Assembly: GCA_000750105.3 (NCBI GenBank)
Contig: JPHH03000006.1
Span: 909,456 to 973,455 of the forward strand
Length of the DNA: 64,000 nucleotides
Reading direction: 5' to 3'
Source: Tolypocladium sp. Sup5 PDA-1
Lineage: Eukaryota; Ascomycota; Sordariomycetes; Hypocreales; Ophiocordycipitaceae
Below the pieces are notes generated by a model. It did not search any database. It had not been told where the DNA came from and was given only the letters and a program-made list of their open reading frames with translations. The position numbers were made by a program, and so were the translations under genes. The stretch's first letter is position 1. Every line of letters starts with the position of its first letter. Shown in pieces: positions 12,764 through 23,512 of this stretch.

Positions 12764-14461
12764 ATGGTCGAACAACAACAATATATCTCCCCTGCTCTGC
12801 CGCATTCGGATGCTGTTTCGGAAGCTCCCAACTTGACAGACGGTGCCCGGTCGTCTTCGACTTCTTCCTATTACTCCTCAGTATGCCCCTCCCTTTCTCT
12901 CGTGTTGCTCCTTTTAAAAAGCAACATGCTCTCTCCTCCTGACTGTCCCCCCCAACTTACAATGTTTCCCCGGCAGGTCTCCTCCTTCAACCTCCCAACC
13001 CAGTGCGACACCAACCTCTTGACTCCCATCTCTGTTGCCGGCTCCCCCCCTCTGCACCAGATCCGCAAGTTGATGGGACACTACCCTCCTCCACCAGGCA
13101 GCCCCCAGACCCAGGAGCCGACGCCTCCGGGAAGCTCCAAGATGTATCACCAGTGGAACAATCAGTTCGACATGGATGGCCAACCAAGCACGACCTCTTC
13201 CCCCATGGGCACTCCAGCCCACGTTGCCCCGAGCTTCTACATGGCCGACGAGCGCAGAACGCCAGGTCCCCCCGAGCCATACATGGGCATGTTTGGGGTT
13301 TCAGACCCGGCGGACCCGGGCCAGATCACCAACTCGGGGCCGCCCTACTACATAGACGTGTCCCAGATGCAGGGCCAAAATGGGATGATGGTTCGAGATG
13401 GTTCATCCATGTCTGTGGACCCCCACCGCCGCGATCTTGGACGTACCGTCCCTTCCTCTGGCCCTCTCTTGAACAACCCCCCGTCGCACCTTCGACATCC
13501 TCGCCGGCCCAGCACGGATAATCCGGCCCTGCGCAGCCGAGTCGCCGAGCCTCCCCGCTCGCCCAGTGGCTCCCCTCGCCGACGCGCTGTTGCTGGCAAT
13601 AGCCGGGTTAAGAAAAGGTTGTCGAAGCGCCAGTCGGCGTCTCTTCGAAACCACCAGCAGACAGATCCTTCGGAAGAGCACAAGAACTGCCATGGACAGG
13701 AAGTCGCCCCCCTTTTGAAGAATACCTGCCCCGAGGAAGAGAAGTGCATCTTCGACTCTAGGTGGGAACACCGTCACCAGAGGGGCCAGGACATGTGGGA
13801 CAGCATTCAGGGTGACTTCTTGAAGCGCTTCAACAAGAGCCACGGCAAGGAGATGCTCCAGATGAAGTTCAAGCGTGCCCGTTCCAAGTACATCGAGTGG
13901 CTCCCCAAAGATGTGAGTTTACCTTTGCCAAGCGTCTCGTGTACATCTGTAACTAATAGAAATTTCGTCGCGCAGGAAGACATACTTCGCCAAGCCTGGA
14001 TGCGGATGGAGCGCGAGAGATATCAGACGCTACTCGAGACTTTCATCGAGATGGGAGGGTCGCGAAATATGCGCCTCAACGCCAGCGACATCGAAGTCAA
14101 GGTGGTCAACGACCTGAAGTTGGAGGAGCACTTGTACATGGAAAGCTATCGGGACCTGGAAATCCGGAGGCGACGCAAGGTTCCCGCCAAGAAGCGTTCC
14201 AGCGGACAGCATGATAGCATGCAGGCCGGCGACGACATGATGGCCGTCGACCCGCGAACGACACACAACGAGGACGACGTGGTCAACCAGGTACACGGCC
14301 GGCGGGACATGCGATGGGAGACGGACTCGTCGGCGCACAGCGAGATGATGGATGCGCCGGTGTGGGACAGCCGCGCGCCGATGGTGAAGATGGAGACGAA
14401 CCCTTCACTCAGGCTGGTGAATGGGGTCCACGGCCGGGGAGTATACGGGCCACCCAAGTAA
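12764..14461 (+). CDS. Proline-rich protein with basic helical C-terminal half; possible SANT/Myb-like regulator
   Basis: Modelled as join(12764..12880, 12977..13912, 13976..14461), 512 aa. Intron 1 (96 bp) has a GTATGC donor and CGGCAG acceptor; intron 2 (63 bp) has a GTGAGT donor, a CTAAT branch region and a CGCAG acceptor. Both are multiples of three without stops, so the frame reads through them. ATG 12764 (MVEQQQ) has a good -3 context (A); ATG 12728 would add 12 residues. The N-terminal half is Pro/Ser-rich and probably disordered, then comes a basic stretch (KKRLSKRQSASLRNH), then a helical Trp-containing region (RWEHRHQRGQDMWDSI... through ...MKFKRARSKYIEWLPKD|EDILRQAWMRMERERY) that could be a tandem SANT/Myb-like DNA-binding fold. 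I cannot name the family. Isolation between two gene deserts fits a developmental regulator, but that is inference. Confidence 0.75.
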   Translation: MVEQQQYISPALPHSDAVSEAPNLTDGARSSSTSSYYSSVCPSLSLVLLLLKSNMLSPPDCPPQLTMFPRQVSSFNLPTQCDTNLLTPISVAGSPPLHQIRKLMGHYPPPPGSPQTQEPTPPGSSKMYHQWNNQFDMDGQPSTTSSPMGTPAHVAPSFYMADERRTPGPPEPYMGMFGVSDPADPGQITNSGPPYYIDVSQMQGQNGMMVRDGSSMSVDPHRRDLGRTVPSSGPLLNNPPSHLRHPRRPSTDNPALRSRVAEPPRSPSGSPRRRAVAGNSRVKKRLSKRQSASLRNHQQTDPSEEHKNCHGQEVAPLLKNTCPEEEKCIFDSRWEHRHQRGQDMWDSIQGDFLKRFNKSHGKEMLQMKFKRARSKYIEWLPKDVSLPLPSVSCTSVTNRNFVAQEDILRQAWMRMERERYQTLLETFIEMGGSRNMRLNASDIEVKVVNDLKLEEHLYMESYRDLEIRRRRKVPAKKRSSGQHDSMQAGDDMMAVDPRTTHNEDDVVNQVHGRRDMRWETDSSAHSEMMDAPVWDSRAPMVKMETNPSLRLVNGVHGRGVYGPPK

Positions 14462-15004
14462 TCGGAGGGCCCACCGGAAGACGGTTGGCGTCGAATGAAG
14501 GCATGACGCGCCATGTTGATACTTGATCATGAGGACGACATTGCTGGGAGCAACAAGGCAGCTCGGATGGAATATGGATGGACTGTTTGACTTTTTCTTC
14601 GAAGAAGGGCACCTTTGTGGTTTTTGTTTTTGGCCAAGTGGGAGGACGCTATGTTTATTAGATTGCTTCCATCTTCGCGACGAAGAGCCGCCACTCCTTG
14701 CGCTTTTGTTACCCCTTTCTCTCTTGGCTACATTTGTTTCTTACCTCTTGATACCGGAATGAAGTTTTTGATTTTGCCTTGCACTACGATTCTTTGCCGC
14801 CGTGACTCGCCATTGGGGGAGTTTGCTGGCCCGGGATGTGGCAGCGTGATGATCCGATTGCCGAATCGGGACTTTGCAACCAACAACCCCAGCTTCGATC
14901 CAGTGTTCTATGCTCCGCCACCGCTCGCAGCCCAATGGCTACATGATTACCAATTCTCTCTTTCCTCTTCTTGCAGGTACCGGGGACAGATCCCAGCGGG
15001 CATA

Positions 15005-15029
15005 TTATTAATAAAGTTGTTATTAATAA
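15005..15029. repeat. Two copies of palindromic decamer TTATTAATAA
   Basis: The 10-bp palindrome occurs at 15005-15014 and 15020-15029, separated by 5 bp, in an otherwise GC-rich setting. Confidence 0.85.
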
Positions 15030-15384
15030 GGCTGTCTGGCGCGGGGCGGACCCGACTCTTGCGAGAGTCGAATACTGAGGGCAACCTTATCGCCGACCAG
15101 GGAAGGTTTGTCGCATGGCAGTGTGCGGGTAAGACGCCCCCCATGCAGAGCAATCGTCGGCCTAGAAGTCATGCGGAAAGCAGATTTCCCTGCGCAAGTC
15201 CATGTCTGGGACCTGCCCGTCATTGAGAAGCGGACGGCGTTTGGAGCTGTTGTCGGCGGCCCGGCGGCCAACTCTGAGACCGGCCGCGTCGGCGTTAAGG
15301 CGCGCGGCTCAGAGGGCTCGCTGGGTGCACGCGGCTCGCAACGGGAGGTCAACGTGCCTCACCACCAGCCTCTTGAGGGAAAGC

Positions 15385-15398
15385 ATGTATTAATACAT
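15385..15398. repeat. 14-bp perfect palindrome ATGTATTAATACAT
   Basis: Perfect inverted repeat with no spacer, about 370 bp from the pair of AT-rich palindromes upstream. No gene is adjacent. Confidence 0.85.
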
Positions 15399-16448
15399 AC
15401 CTTGATTGGGTGTCAAGACCATAGCCGGGGCTAGCATTCGCAACCGTTGTTTGTCGTTGGATCGAGACCTGGCGTTTCCTTGGCCCCCCGATTCGGGATG
15501 GGTCAAGGGCCGTACTCAGCCCACGTTACAGACATGCAACGCAGGCCCAAAGTGTCCGCTCGCAAAGGGCCGGCGATAGCAGCGCTTAACGTAGGACACG
15601 AAGATGAAGCTGACGATTTGAAGATTCGAAGATATTTTGGCGACGCACTGCCACAGCAGCGCTGCAAAAGGCCATTTTGGATCAAGGTGGCGCTGCCAGG
15701 TCCTGGCCCCCCCATCGCGCGCGCGTGTCAGCCGCAGCCGTCGTCGCTGACAACGACTGCTCCCTTGTGCCACTGTCACCGTTGACAGGATGATGATGGG
15801 CGCAGCAGAGTCCATCGCGACCGCAACGCATGCCGTCATCTGGTCGCATGGGCGGATGGCTTGCGGAGAAAGGCACGGTAGGCAACCGATTGACAGACAG
15901 GGCTGGCTGTCTTGATGCCAGGGGAATTCCGATGCAGCTCATGCCCCGGTCGTCGAGATAGCGACCGGCGTTTGTGGCCTGCTCGGCTATCGCTGCCCAG
16001 GCTGCTGTCTCCGCCGCCGCTCTTATGTCCGCCGACAGGGTGGCCGACGTGGTCGACTGCGACCGCGTGCAACAGGAACAGGGTCCTCAGGGTCCTGCGA
16101 GAGGCGAGAACGCCTACGGGGCAGCCTTCCAACGCTGTGTAACGGGCACTGACCCAAGGACATGTCTCTGGAGATTGAACTTGGATATCGCCGACGAGGG
16201 CACGCCATGGCATGCACGTTCCACTCGGAGATATTGCCCGTTTTTACCCTTCACGCTCTGGGGCTGCGTCATAGGCAGCACCAGGAGAAGGAAAAACAGG
16301 GACCGCAAATGGGCTCTGGCCAACCTTGCCAGCTCAATGCGACAACATCGCCCTGAACTCAACCCCCTTCTACGCCCCAAACACGCAGAAACCCTCTCAA
16401 ACAATATTGCTTATAACTGCTCAGAGAGGCCTAAGAAGTGGTTTTTAA

Positions 16449-16472
16449 AAAATAATAATAATAATAAATAAA
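16449..16472 (+). repeat. AAT-rich microsatellite
   Basis: About six AAT units followed by AAATAAAT; non-coding. Confidence 0.85.
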
Positions 16473-17431
16473 TCTAGCAGCAGTGTTGCGCTCTTTGGTG
16501 AGAGCTGGACGTTTGCGGTCCCTGTTCTTCTTCCACCACTTGGGAGAACTTCAACAAAAGCGGCTCTTAATGGACGACCAGCACAGAGTGGCAGGCAGGG
16601 GTGTGTTATCGAGAAGCGAGTTGGCAAAGGCGAGAGCGCCTTCACTCACGGCTCGCACTGTGGCGCCATGGCTCCTCCGCGGCGCGGGGGGCCTCCCCGG
16701 CCAGAGACCTTTTAGGCTTCTTGGTTTACCTCGACGTTGTATTCCTTGTTGATGGAGTCGGACGGAGCGCGGCTCTCCAATTGGTGTGGCGCGGCGCGCG
16801 ACCGTTCGTCTGCCTTCTGTTCGGACGAAGCGCAAAGCACTGCATATGCTGTTTTGCCAGGGTGCAAACCCAAGTCCGCGGAGCGTGTTCGTGCGTTTTG
16901 CCGTGCCGTTTTGGCGAACAGCTATTTCGTACACGGCCAGAATTGACCCGTCGTGAACGCATTGCCGGCCGCGGGTTGAAACTTGCCAGCGATGAGCTAT
17001 ATTTGTTGGCAAGATGTCTCTGAGGTGATCGATGATCGCCCAGCGGGGACTCAGGGTTGATCAACAGGTCAATCTGCCGAACCGGGCACGGAGCAGCAAG
17101 CGGCCTCTCAAGAAGGCTTGTCTCGCACACGTTTGTCTGATCTGATTTGCGGCTTGCAACGCACCCGGCATGTCGCCACGTGACAGATCAAGTGATGTGC
17201 TCTCTGCTGTGTGTTGGCTGGCCACAATTTGGTGATTTCGCGGCTGTCCTTGTGCTGGGACCCGCCGGTTGGAGGGGCCGGAGGCCGAGATTTGGCGATG
17301 GGCCGGCCGTCAGTCTCGCTGTTCATCTCATCCCTGGCCTCGCTGGCTCGCTCGCGCGTACTCGTAGCTGTCGCGGCGTCCGCCGAGGGAAGGCGTGTAC
17401 TCGTAGTATGAGATGCTAGTACGAATTGGCC

Positions 17432-17781
17432 TACGGAGTACAAGGACAAGAGAACAATAGCAAAGAAGACAGGACAGGGTCCTCGGGACAGGAGACAGAC
17501 GTTTGCAAGCCAAAAAGAGGAGGGGGCGTGCAGGAGCATGACAGGGGCAGGCGCAGGGCTGTACGAGTACTGGTACAGTGCGAGCTCCAGCTCAAGCCCA
17601 ATCGACGAGCGTGCAACTGCCCTCCAGCTAGCCAGGGGCACAGGGAAAGGCACAAACGGGACATGAAGACGGCATATGCGAGTGGGCGAAAAAGTAATAA
17701 TTGCAGACGCTGGCCTTAATTCCCCTGGTTGCGCAACAATAGACAGCGGGCGTCATTCGCAGAGTGCCGGCGTACTCCGTA
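17432..17781. repeat. Two copies of the TACGGAGTA motif in opposite orientation
   Basis: TACGGAGTA at 17432-17440 and its complement TACTCCGTA at 17773-17781. Further perfect copies lie at 21141-21149, 23182-23190 and 54972-54980, all intergenic. Confidence 0.8.
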
Positions 17782-20700
17782 GAATAGGCGACTAACCTGG
17801 GGACAATAGCAGAGGCAGATGAGCATGACGAGACACACGACAAACCAGCGGTGACATCGCTGACACAGGAACAGCGCCGTGTGGAACCGTTGTCGACAGC
17901 TTTAATGGGCACTCTGCTGGAGCCACAAACGGGCACAGGCGCAGCCCAACCAGAGCGCCCCAAAATAGGACGACGTGGACACGGACAGGGCAGGCAGGCC
18001 ACGGAGTAATTAGGGGGTGGCGCTAACGTTGCCGTCCTGTGTCTCTCATGCTGCTGCCTTCCAGGTCCGAGCCGATCCAATGGTGGAGGCGCTGGTGGTT
18101 GTGGTGGTGGTGGTGACTCTGGCCCATGTACCGCCAAGTACACAATTGATGCAACGCAGGTCCCGACAGTCTGGAAAATGACGCGGAGAGAGTCCGGAAC
18201 CTTGATCCTGCCCTCATTTGAGGAAGAGGCAGGACATGGAAAATTTCGCTAGTGGTCTCAAGAGGCGAGCGCCGCGCAAAAGGGCACGGCAAATGAAGGC
18301 CATGATGGCAGAATTGAGTGTGGAAAATAAGGTATGCTATAGCCTGAGATCTGTGTTGCTGCATCGGTGTTGGACTTGGCTCCGTTTCCTGCTAGTGGAC
18401 GTCGCTTCTGTCACTGGGGCGAGGCCAACAGGGGGTGGGACGAGTCTTTGCCGCCAGCAACCAGCACCGCCTGCGCCCAAATCCCGTTCCACGCAGGCCA
18501 TGATGCAACGCACGACAGCCGGCCCCGGTGGTGGACTGCTCGCTGCTCGGGGCACTCGGCGACCAATCCCCCAACCGTGCCGCCAGTACGGATGTGGCCG
18601 AATACGTCGCCGTTTACTGCATCCTTCTACTCATAAACTCGTCACGATGGCGATCCATGCAACTCCCGTCCCCATTTCCATCCTGGCAGCAGGACAAGAG
18701 AAGAGGGGGACTCACTCACAACATGCACGCCCCCCGGCGATCCCTACCCTTCCATCCCGCCTCTGCCCCCATGTGTTTGTGTAGCCCTGCGGGCGAGTTC
18801 AACGCTTGTCTGGACTCGTTCGGCCCCGAGACCCCGACCACGACGACGCGTGTCGTCCGTGGCCCGTCCGTGCAAACCTGCCCAAAGGGAACAAGCGAAA
18901 CGAAGGCGACGTCGATTCGCCAGGCAGATGAAGCGGCCTGGATAGCCTCGCCCAACGGCCGAACTGCCACTCGTTTCCACGGTCTCGTTTGGCCTTGGAG
19001 GCCTGGGGCACTGTGGGGAGAGAAAGCTTGGTTCGTCCAGGCGTTGTCTGTTAGCCGGTCATCGACGTGACATCCTCGATCCCCAAGGCCCCATATGCAT
19101 CTTCATCACTTCATCCGGCCTTCTCCACGCAAGGCTTAGCATGAACAACGAGATACTAACCAGCTCGCCTGATATACACTCTCGCTTGTGGAATTTAAAA
19201 CGTACGTTTTCATACGTCCGGCTCGCAGATTACAGAACGTGGCCCTCTGGCTTGCCTCATGGGGTATAGCGGTTATTATTCGGTCTGTTATTCCGGGCTG
19301 CGATTGTTGGTGGCGTGCCTGAGGACATGTCTCTCTACTTCCTGGGTCTGGGGTAATAGTTGACATGTATTCTGGTGCGGTGGGTTTCGTGATGTTGTTG
19401 AGGAAGGGGGGAATCGCGCCATGGCCGCGGAGGTGTCGAGCACTGGACCCAATCCTGGAACTTGTCGGAGCCCGCCGATGGCCTCGTCAGAAAGTTCATC
19501 TGAGATTACAGTATTCACGGAGCAAGGGGCCGCGAACTCGGCACAGACTGGGCGCAGTGCTTGTGAAGCTAATTACCGCTCATAAGGCTCGGTGAGAAAT
19601 TGAAAGGCAGCAAGATCATGCATGACTTGCAGGCGCCTGTGAGTTGACCTTGGAAGCCACCAGGATATGGAATTTGCCCTCTACCCTTGTTAACTGCTGC
19701 CATGGTGTTAATGACATGTTCTGGGTGTTGGTGGCTGCATCATGCATACAAAAGCAGTTGCTGTAGCGTCTAGTGTCTAGTGTCACCAAGCCGCATGAGC
19801 ATATGCAAGGTACCAATGAGAAGAGCATATGACAGCGTATTAGAAAATGATGATATGAATTGAAAGGATAAATAGAAGCATGGACCAACATGGGATCAGA
19901 CTAATAGGTGCCCTGTGTCGTTTATCCACCTGTCCCTGGACGCATCAGGAACTCAAGAAAGTTTCGTCTCCCAACGCTCCAGTTTTTAGTACAAGACACT
20001 GTAAAGCGTAAGATCACCATGAATTTGCAGAGGAGGCAAGGCACCGCGATATCATTGCGCTGGGCAACCAACTGCTTGCGCTCGGGGACGTATCCAAGAC
20101 CGCTAGCTGGCCTCTGCGTTGAGATAGGCTGAGTCTTGATTATTCAAACAAGAATCGAGTTCTTCCTCTCTATTGTACACGCCCTATTCCTCCAAAACGT
20201 TGGTCTTTGACCCTGAACTACTGTCCGGCTCGAACTACTATGGCAAATTTATGACATGCCAATTTACGTCGACAAAACAAAGAGGGGGCTCGTCGTCCAG
20301 CCTGGTTCTGAACTGCCAAGCTGGCTTTCTGCAGTACAGTGTATTTTCTTGCCCTCAGCTCGGAGAAAATGTGAGCCTGTGTTTGGTAAATGCAGAGGCG
20401 CTGACAGATCGATAAGTGAAAGCGGCAGTTCCCAGACAGCGCAGCGCATCTCCAACAGCCGTCTCGACAAGGAACGAGCCACCAACGAGAGAAGCACGGC
20501 GCAAAGCCACCTGGCTGTCTTACTTGCCGGTGCTCTATTTGGGGTACTAACTACGCTAAGGCAATGCCCCTCATTGTGTAAGATGATGATCACTGGCACA
20601 GCTGTTGGTCGGGTAGCAAGGCATTGCCGCTTGCCGCCCTGCTTGCTGGGGGCCAACAGTGCTGCGGACGACACAACGATGCAACCAACTTTACGCCCAG

Positions 20701-23512
20701 ATATCCGGGTATCAGGGTTAGTAGCGCTCCAAACCTCTGTTTGGAGCACTAGGAGCTCGCGTCTCCATGTGCTCCAGGCATGCACTTGCCTTGTTACTCT
20801 GCCCTTTTCCTACTGCATCCCTACCCCGGCTCCAGAATGGAGTCGCCTAGCAAGGATCTGGATCGGGGTCGCGTCATTCCCAACAAGATGCTGATGACCA
20901 ATCGCGGGCGATAGCGAGCTTAGGTCGCCCTGGTGAGCCCACGGCGGGAAACTAGCCACGACTCCTCTCCTGTCGCGTCGATCTCGTCTGACACCAAGAA
21001 GGGGGCTAAAAGGAAGCCGTTGATCAAGGGGGTCCGAATCTGGTGCGGCTGACACGCGGAATCGCAAAATGTAGTCCGTATGAGTACCTACGTAGCTGCA
21101 GGAGTGACGATGGATCGGCAGAAGAGTCTCAGCCTCCATGTACGGAGTACAGACGTCCTCGAGAACATTGCCAGAATCGCTTGAGAGTGGCGCAATGGTT
21201 TGATTTGGGTACCCACTAGTCCGTAGTCGCGGCCGTTTCCCTGTCTTGACAACGCCTAGCGAGCCTGCGCGTTTCCATGTGACGGCGATCTTTTCGCCCA
21301 GAGGCTTGCGGAATCTCGGCCAGGTAACGCCTTTTGAATCGAACTGACTCTCCAGGCTTTTATGCTGTGGACTATGTACGCCATAGGCCCAGCGGCTCTG
21401 GCTCTCGACGTTTGACTAGCAGTCTGTAGAGACAGCCCTTCTTCAATGACGGACTCGTGAGTTGTGACAATGAGTGTTTGCGTCCGGCTGGCGGCGCCAG
21501 GCCACATCACATCACACCAGAGCAAAAGGTCCTCCCAGAGGATAAGCCACGCGCCGGGGCAAACACAGTGCGCGCCAGACGTGTGCCGTGCCACTATTTC
21601 CGGATAGAGCCGACCGACGTGGCTTGGAGGCGTCCGCAGCAAAGTCGCACCATGCGCATCGCATCCACACGGCGGCGGACAAGGACCGGCGACGGGCCCC
21701 GGAGCACCCGACATTCGGGCATTGCCTATTCTGGCCACCGGCAGGTTTAGCCGTGCGTGACTAAGCGCATCCCTGGTTGCCAGCGCCTGGAAAGCACCCT
21801 GGCTCCCCCGCCTGGCATAGTCAAAGGCAATCTCAATCTCGTCGCGGCTAGCTTCGTTGCGTCGTTGCACGTGACTCGATTGCGCGAGGAGTCGAGTTCC
21901 CTGGCTGGCGTGCCGCTGCTTCCATTGATGCCTTTTTGGGCGGTTGGCCGAGATGATGTGAACAGGCAGCGTCCACAACCACGGGCAGATGGCTAATAGC
22001 TACAATCGCGAAAAGGGGCATCAGAGACGACATCGCCCATCTCTTCTGTTGCCTTGGCTGCCTTGTACTGGCGCTGCTCGCCCCGCCCATCTGTTGAGAC
22101 TCAGGCTTCGGTGGTAGCGCAAGTCGATTCGCCAGCAGCTGTGCGACACCCCGCGCAGATTCGACAGTGACGTTCCCTTTGTCCCAACTAGGACTTCGCC
22201 GTGAGCAGCATGTTGTATCTCCCGCTGACGGGTCTAGGTGTGATGTCGTATATGCCATGTCGGCATCGTCATTGGCAACGCTCCCATCCAGCGAGGCAGC
22301 TAGGGTCTGCGTCACTAGGACTCTTGTGGGCGCGATTCGCCTGACACCGCTTGCCTTGCCGACCCCGTAAACCGCGAGTCCCGAGCCATATCAGGCTGAT
22401 GGTGGCTGCTGACTCCAGGTGAGTGCGATAGACTGGTCCCTGACGGCGACCTCCTTCAGCCCTGCCAGAATGTATCGATACCTTCAACACAGATACGAGG
22501 GAGTATCGTTCCGCAAGGTCGAAGGATTCAGCCCTAGATGCCGCTACCGACACGCCCCAGCCCAGATTGATGACGGTGCCAGCATAGGGTGCCTTGGCTG
22601 CAACGTGTTTGTGGTGTACCAGCCGGATGATCGCGCCGAACATCCCTAAATTTGTGCTGTTTCCAGGAGAGAAGGCATCAAGCATGCAGATTTGCTGACA
22701 GGCAGTGCCACGCCTCACCCGTCGTGGAGGGGGTTGCTGGAATGGCAGACAGGGTCGACCAAGTCCCTCATGGCTGCCCCGTTGTGTGCTGTGCCATAGG
22801 TTTAATTTAGCAACCGCGGCAGTCCGCCCCCATCTTGTTTGCTTGCCTTGGTCGCCGTCTCCATGTTGGGGTCGAACTCGGACTCGGGACTTAAAACGGA
22901 TCCGGCACCCGGGCTAGCTTGCCATGCATGTCTGATGTCTGCAGGGCCGCGCTGACGGTTATACGAAGTACGAAGTAGGGCAGGGCGATTCGTTCGCAGA
23001 ATGGGGTGATTGTAGTCACCGTCAGTAATGAACACCCAGAGACCCGAGGTCTGACATGGTGTGCAGAGAGCTATTGAGCGTGGGGAACATGGAAGCATGT
23101 TACCAAAATTGCTCCGCTGTAGCTTCCGCCTGAGCTCCGCGGGCCAGCCGGACCCTAACGGCAGGAGGGGCCAGTGAAATGTACGGAGTAGGCACCAGCC
23201 ACAAGTACCAGCCACGTGTCGCAACAAAGGTCGAGATCGCGTGTGTGGCGTCTCCCAAAGGTGACGGCCAAGCGCAGCTGCACGATGACAACGACAACAA
23301 GCTCGCCTGCGATATCGAAGGGCTAAAGGCCGCCTGCGACAGCGCTGGTTAAGCTCGACGTGCAGATGGAGGGCTTCACGGTAGCCTAACCCAGCTCCAT
23401 GTAGCCCGCTGCTCAAATCGCCGTCCCCCATCGTTTGCTCCCTATGCGGCGCCACCGTCGGTCTGGCGCACTGCATAGCAAGCCGGAACATCTCCATGAG
23501 ACTCAAGGCACG

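Larger units (their letters stand above)
14462..23512. other. Gene-poor interval of about 9 kb
   Basis: No convincing coding region on either strand; the longer open frames (about 14615-15226, 15974-16471, 20256-20894) lack domains and codon character. The first part is presumably the 3' UTR of the upstream gene. It holds AT-rich palindromes near 15005 and 15385, an AAT repeat near 16450, and four of the five perfect copies of the TACGGAGTA/TACTCCGTA motif (17432, 17773, 21141, 23182). Confidence 0.55.

Noticed and set aside
20256..20894. 212-codon plus-strand open frame in the second gene desert
   Set aside because: Cys/Ser/Arg-rich random-looking translation; no domain, no codon bias comparable to genes in the window, and overlapped by a similar frame on the other strand.
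22860..22930. Possible tRNA-like segment on the minus strand (GAGTTCGACCCC)
   Set aside because: The T-arm stem does not pair and no matching acceptor stem is found.
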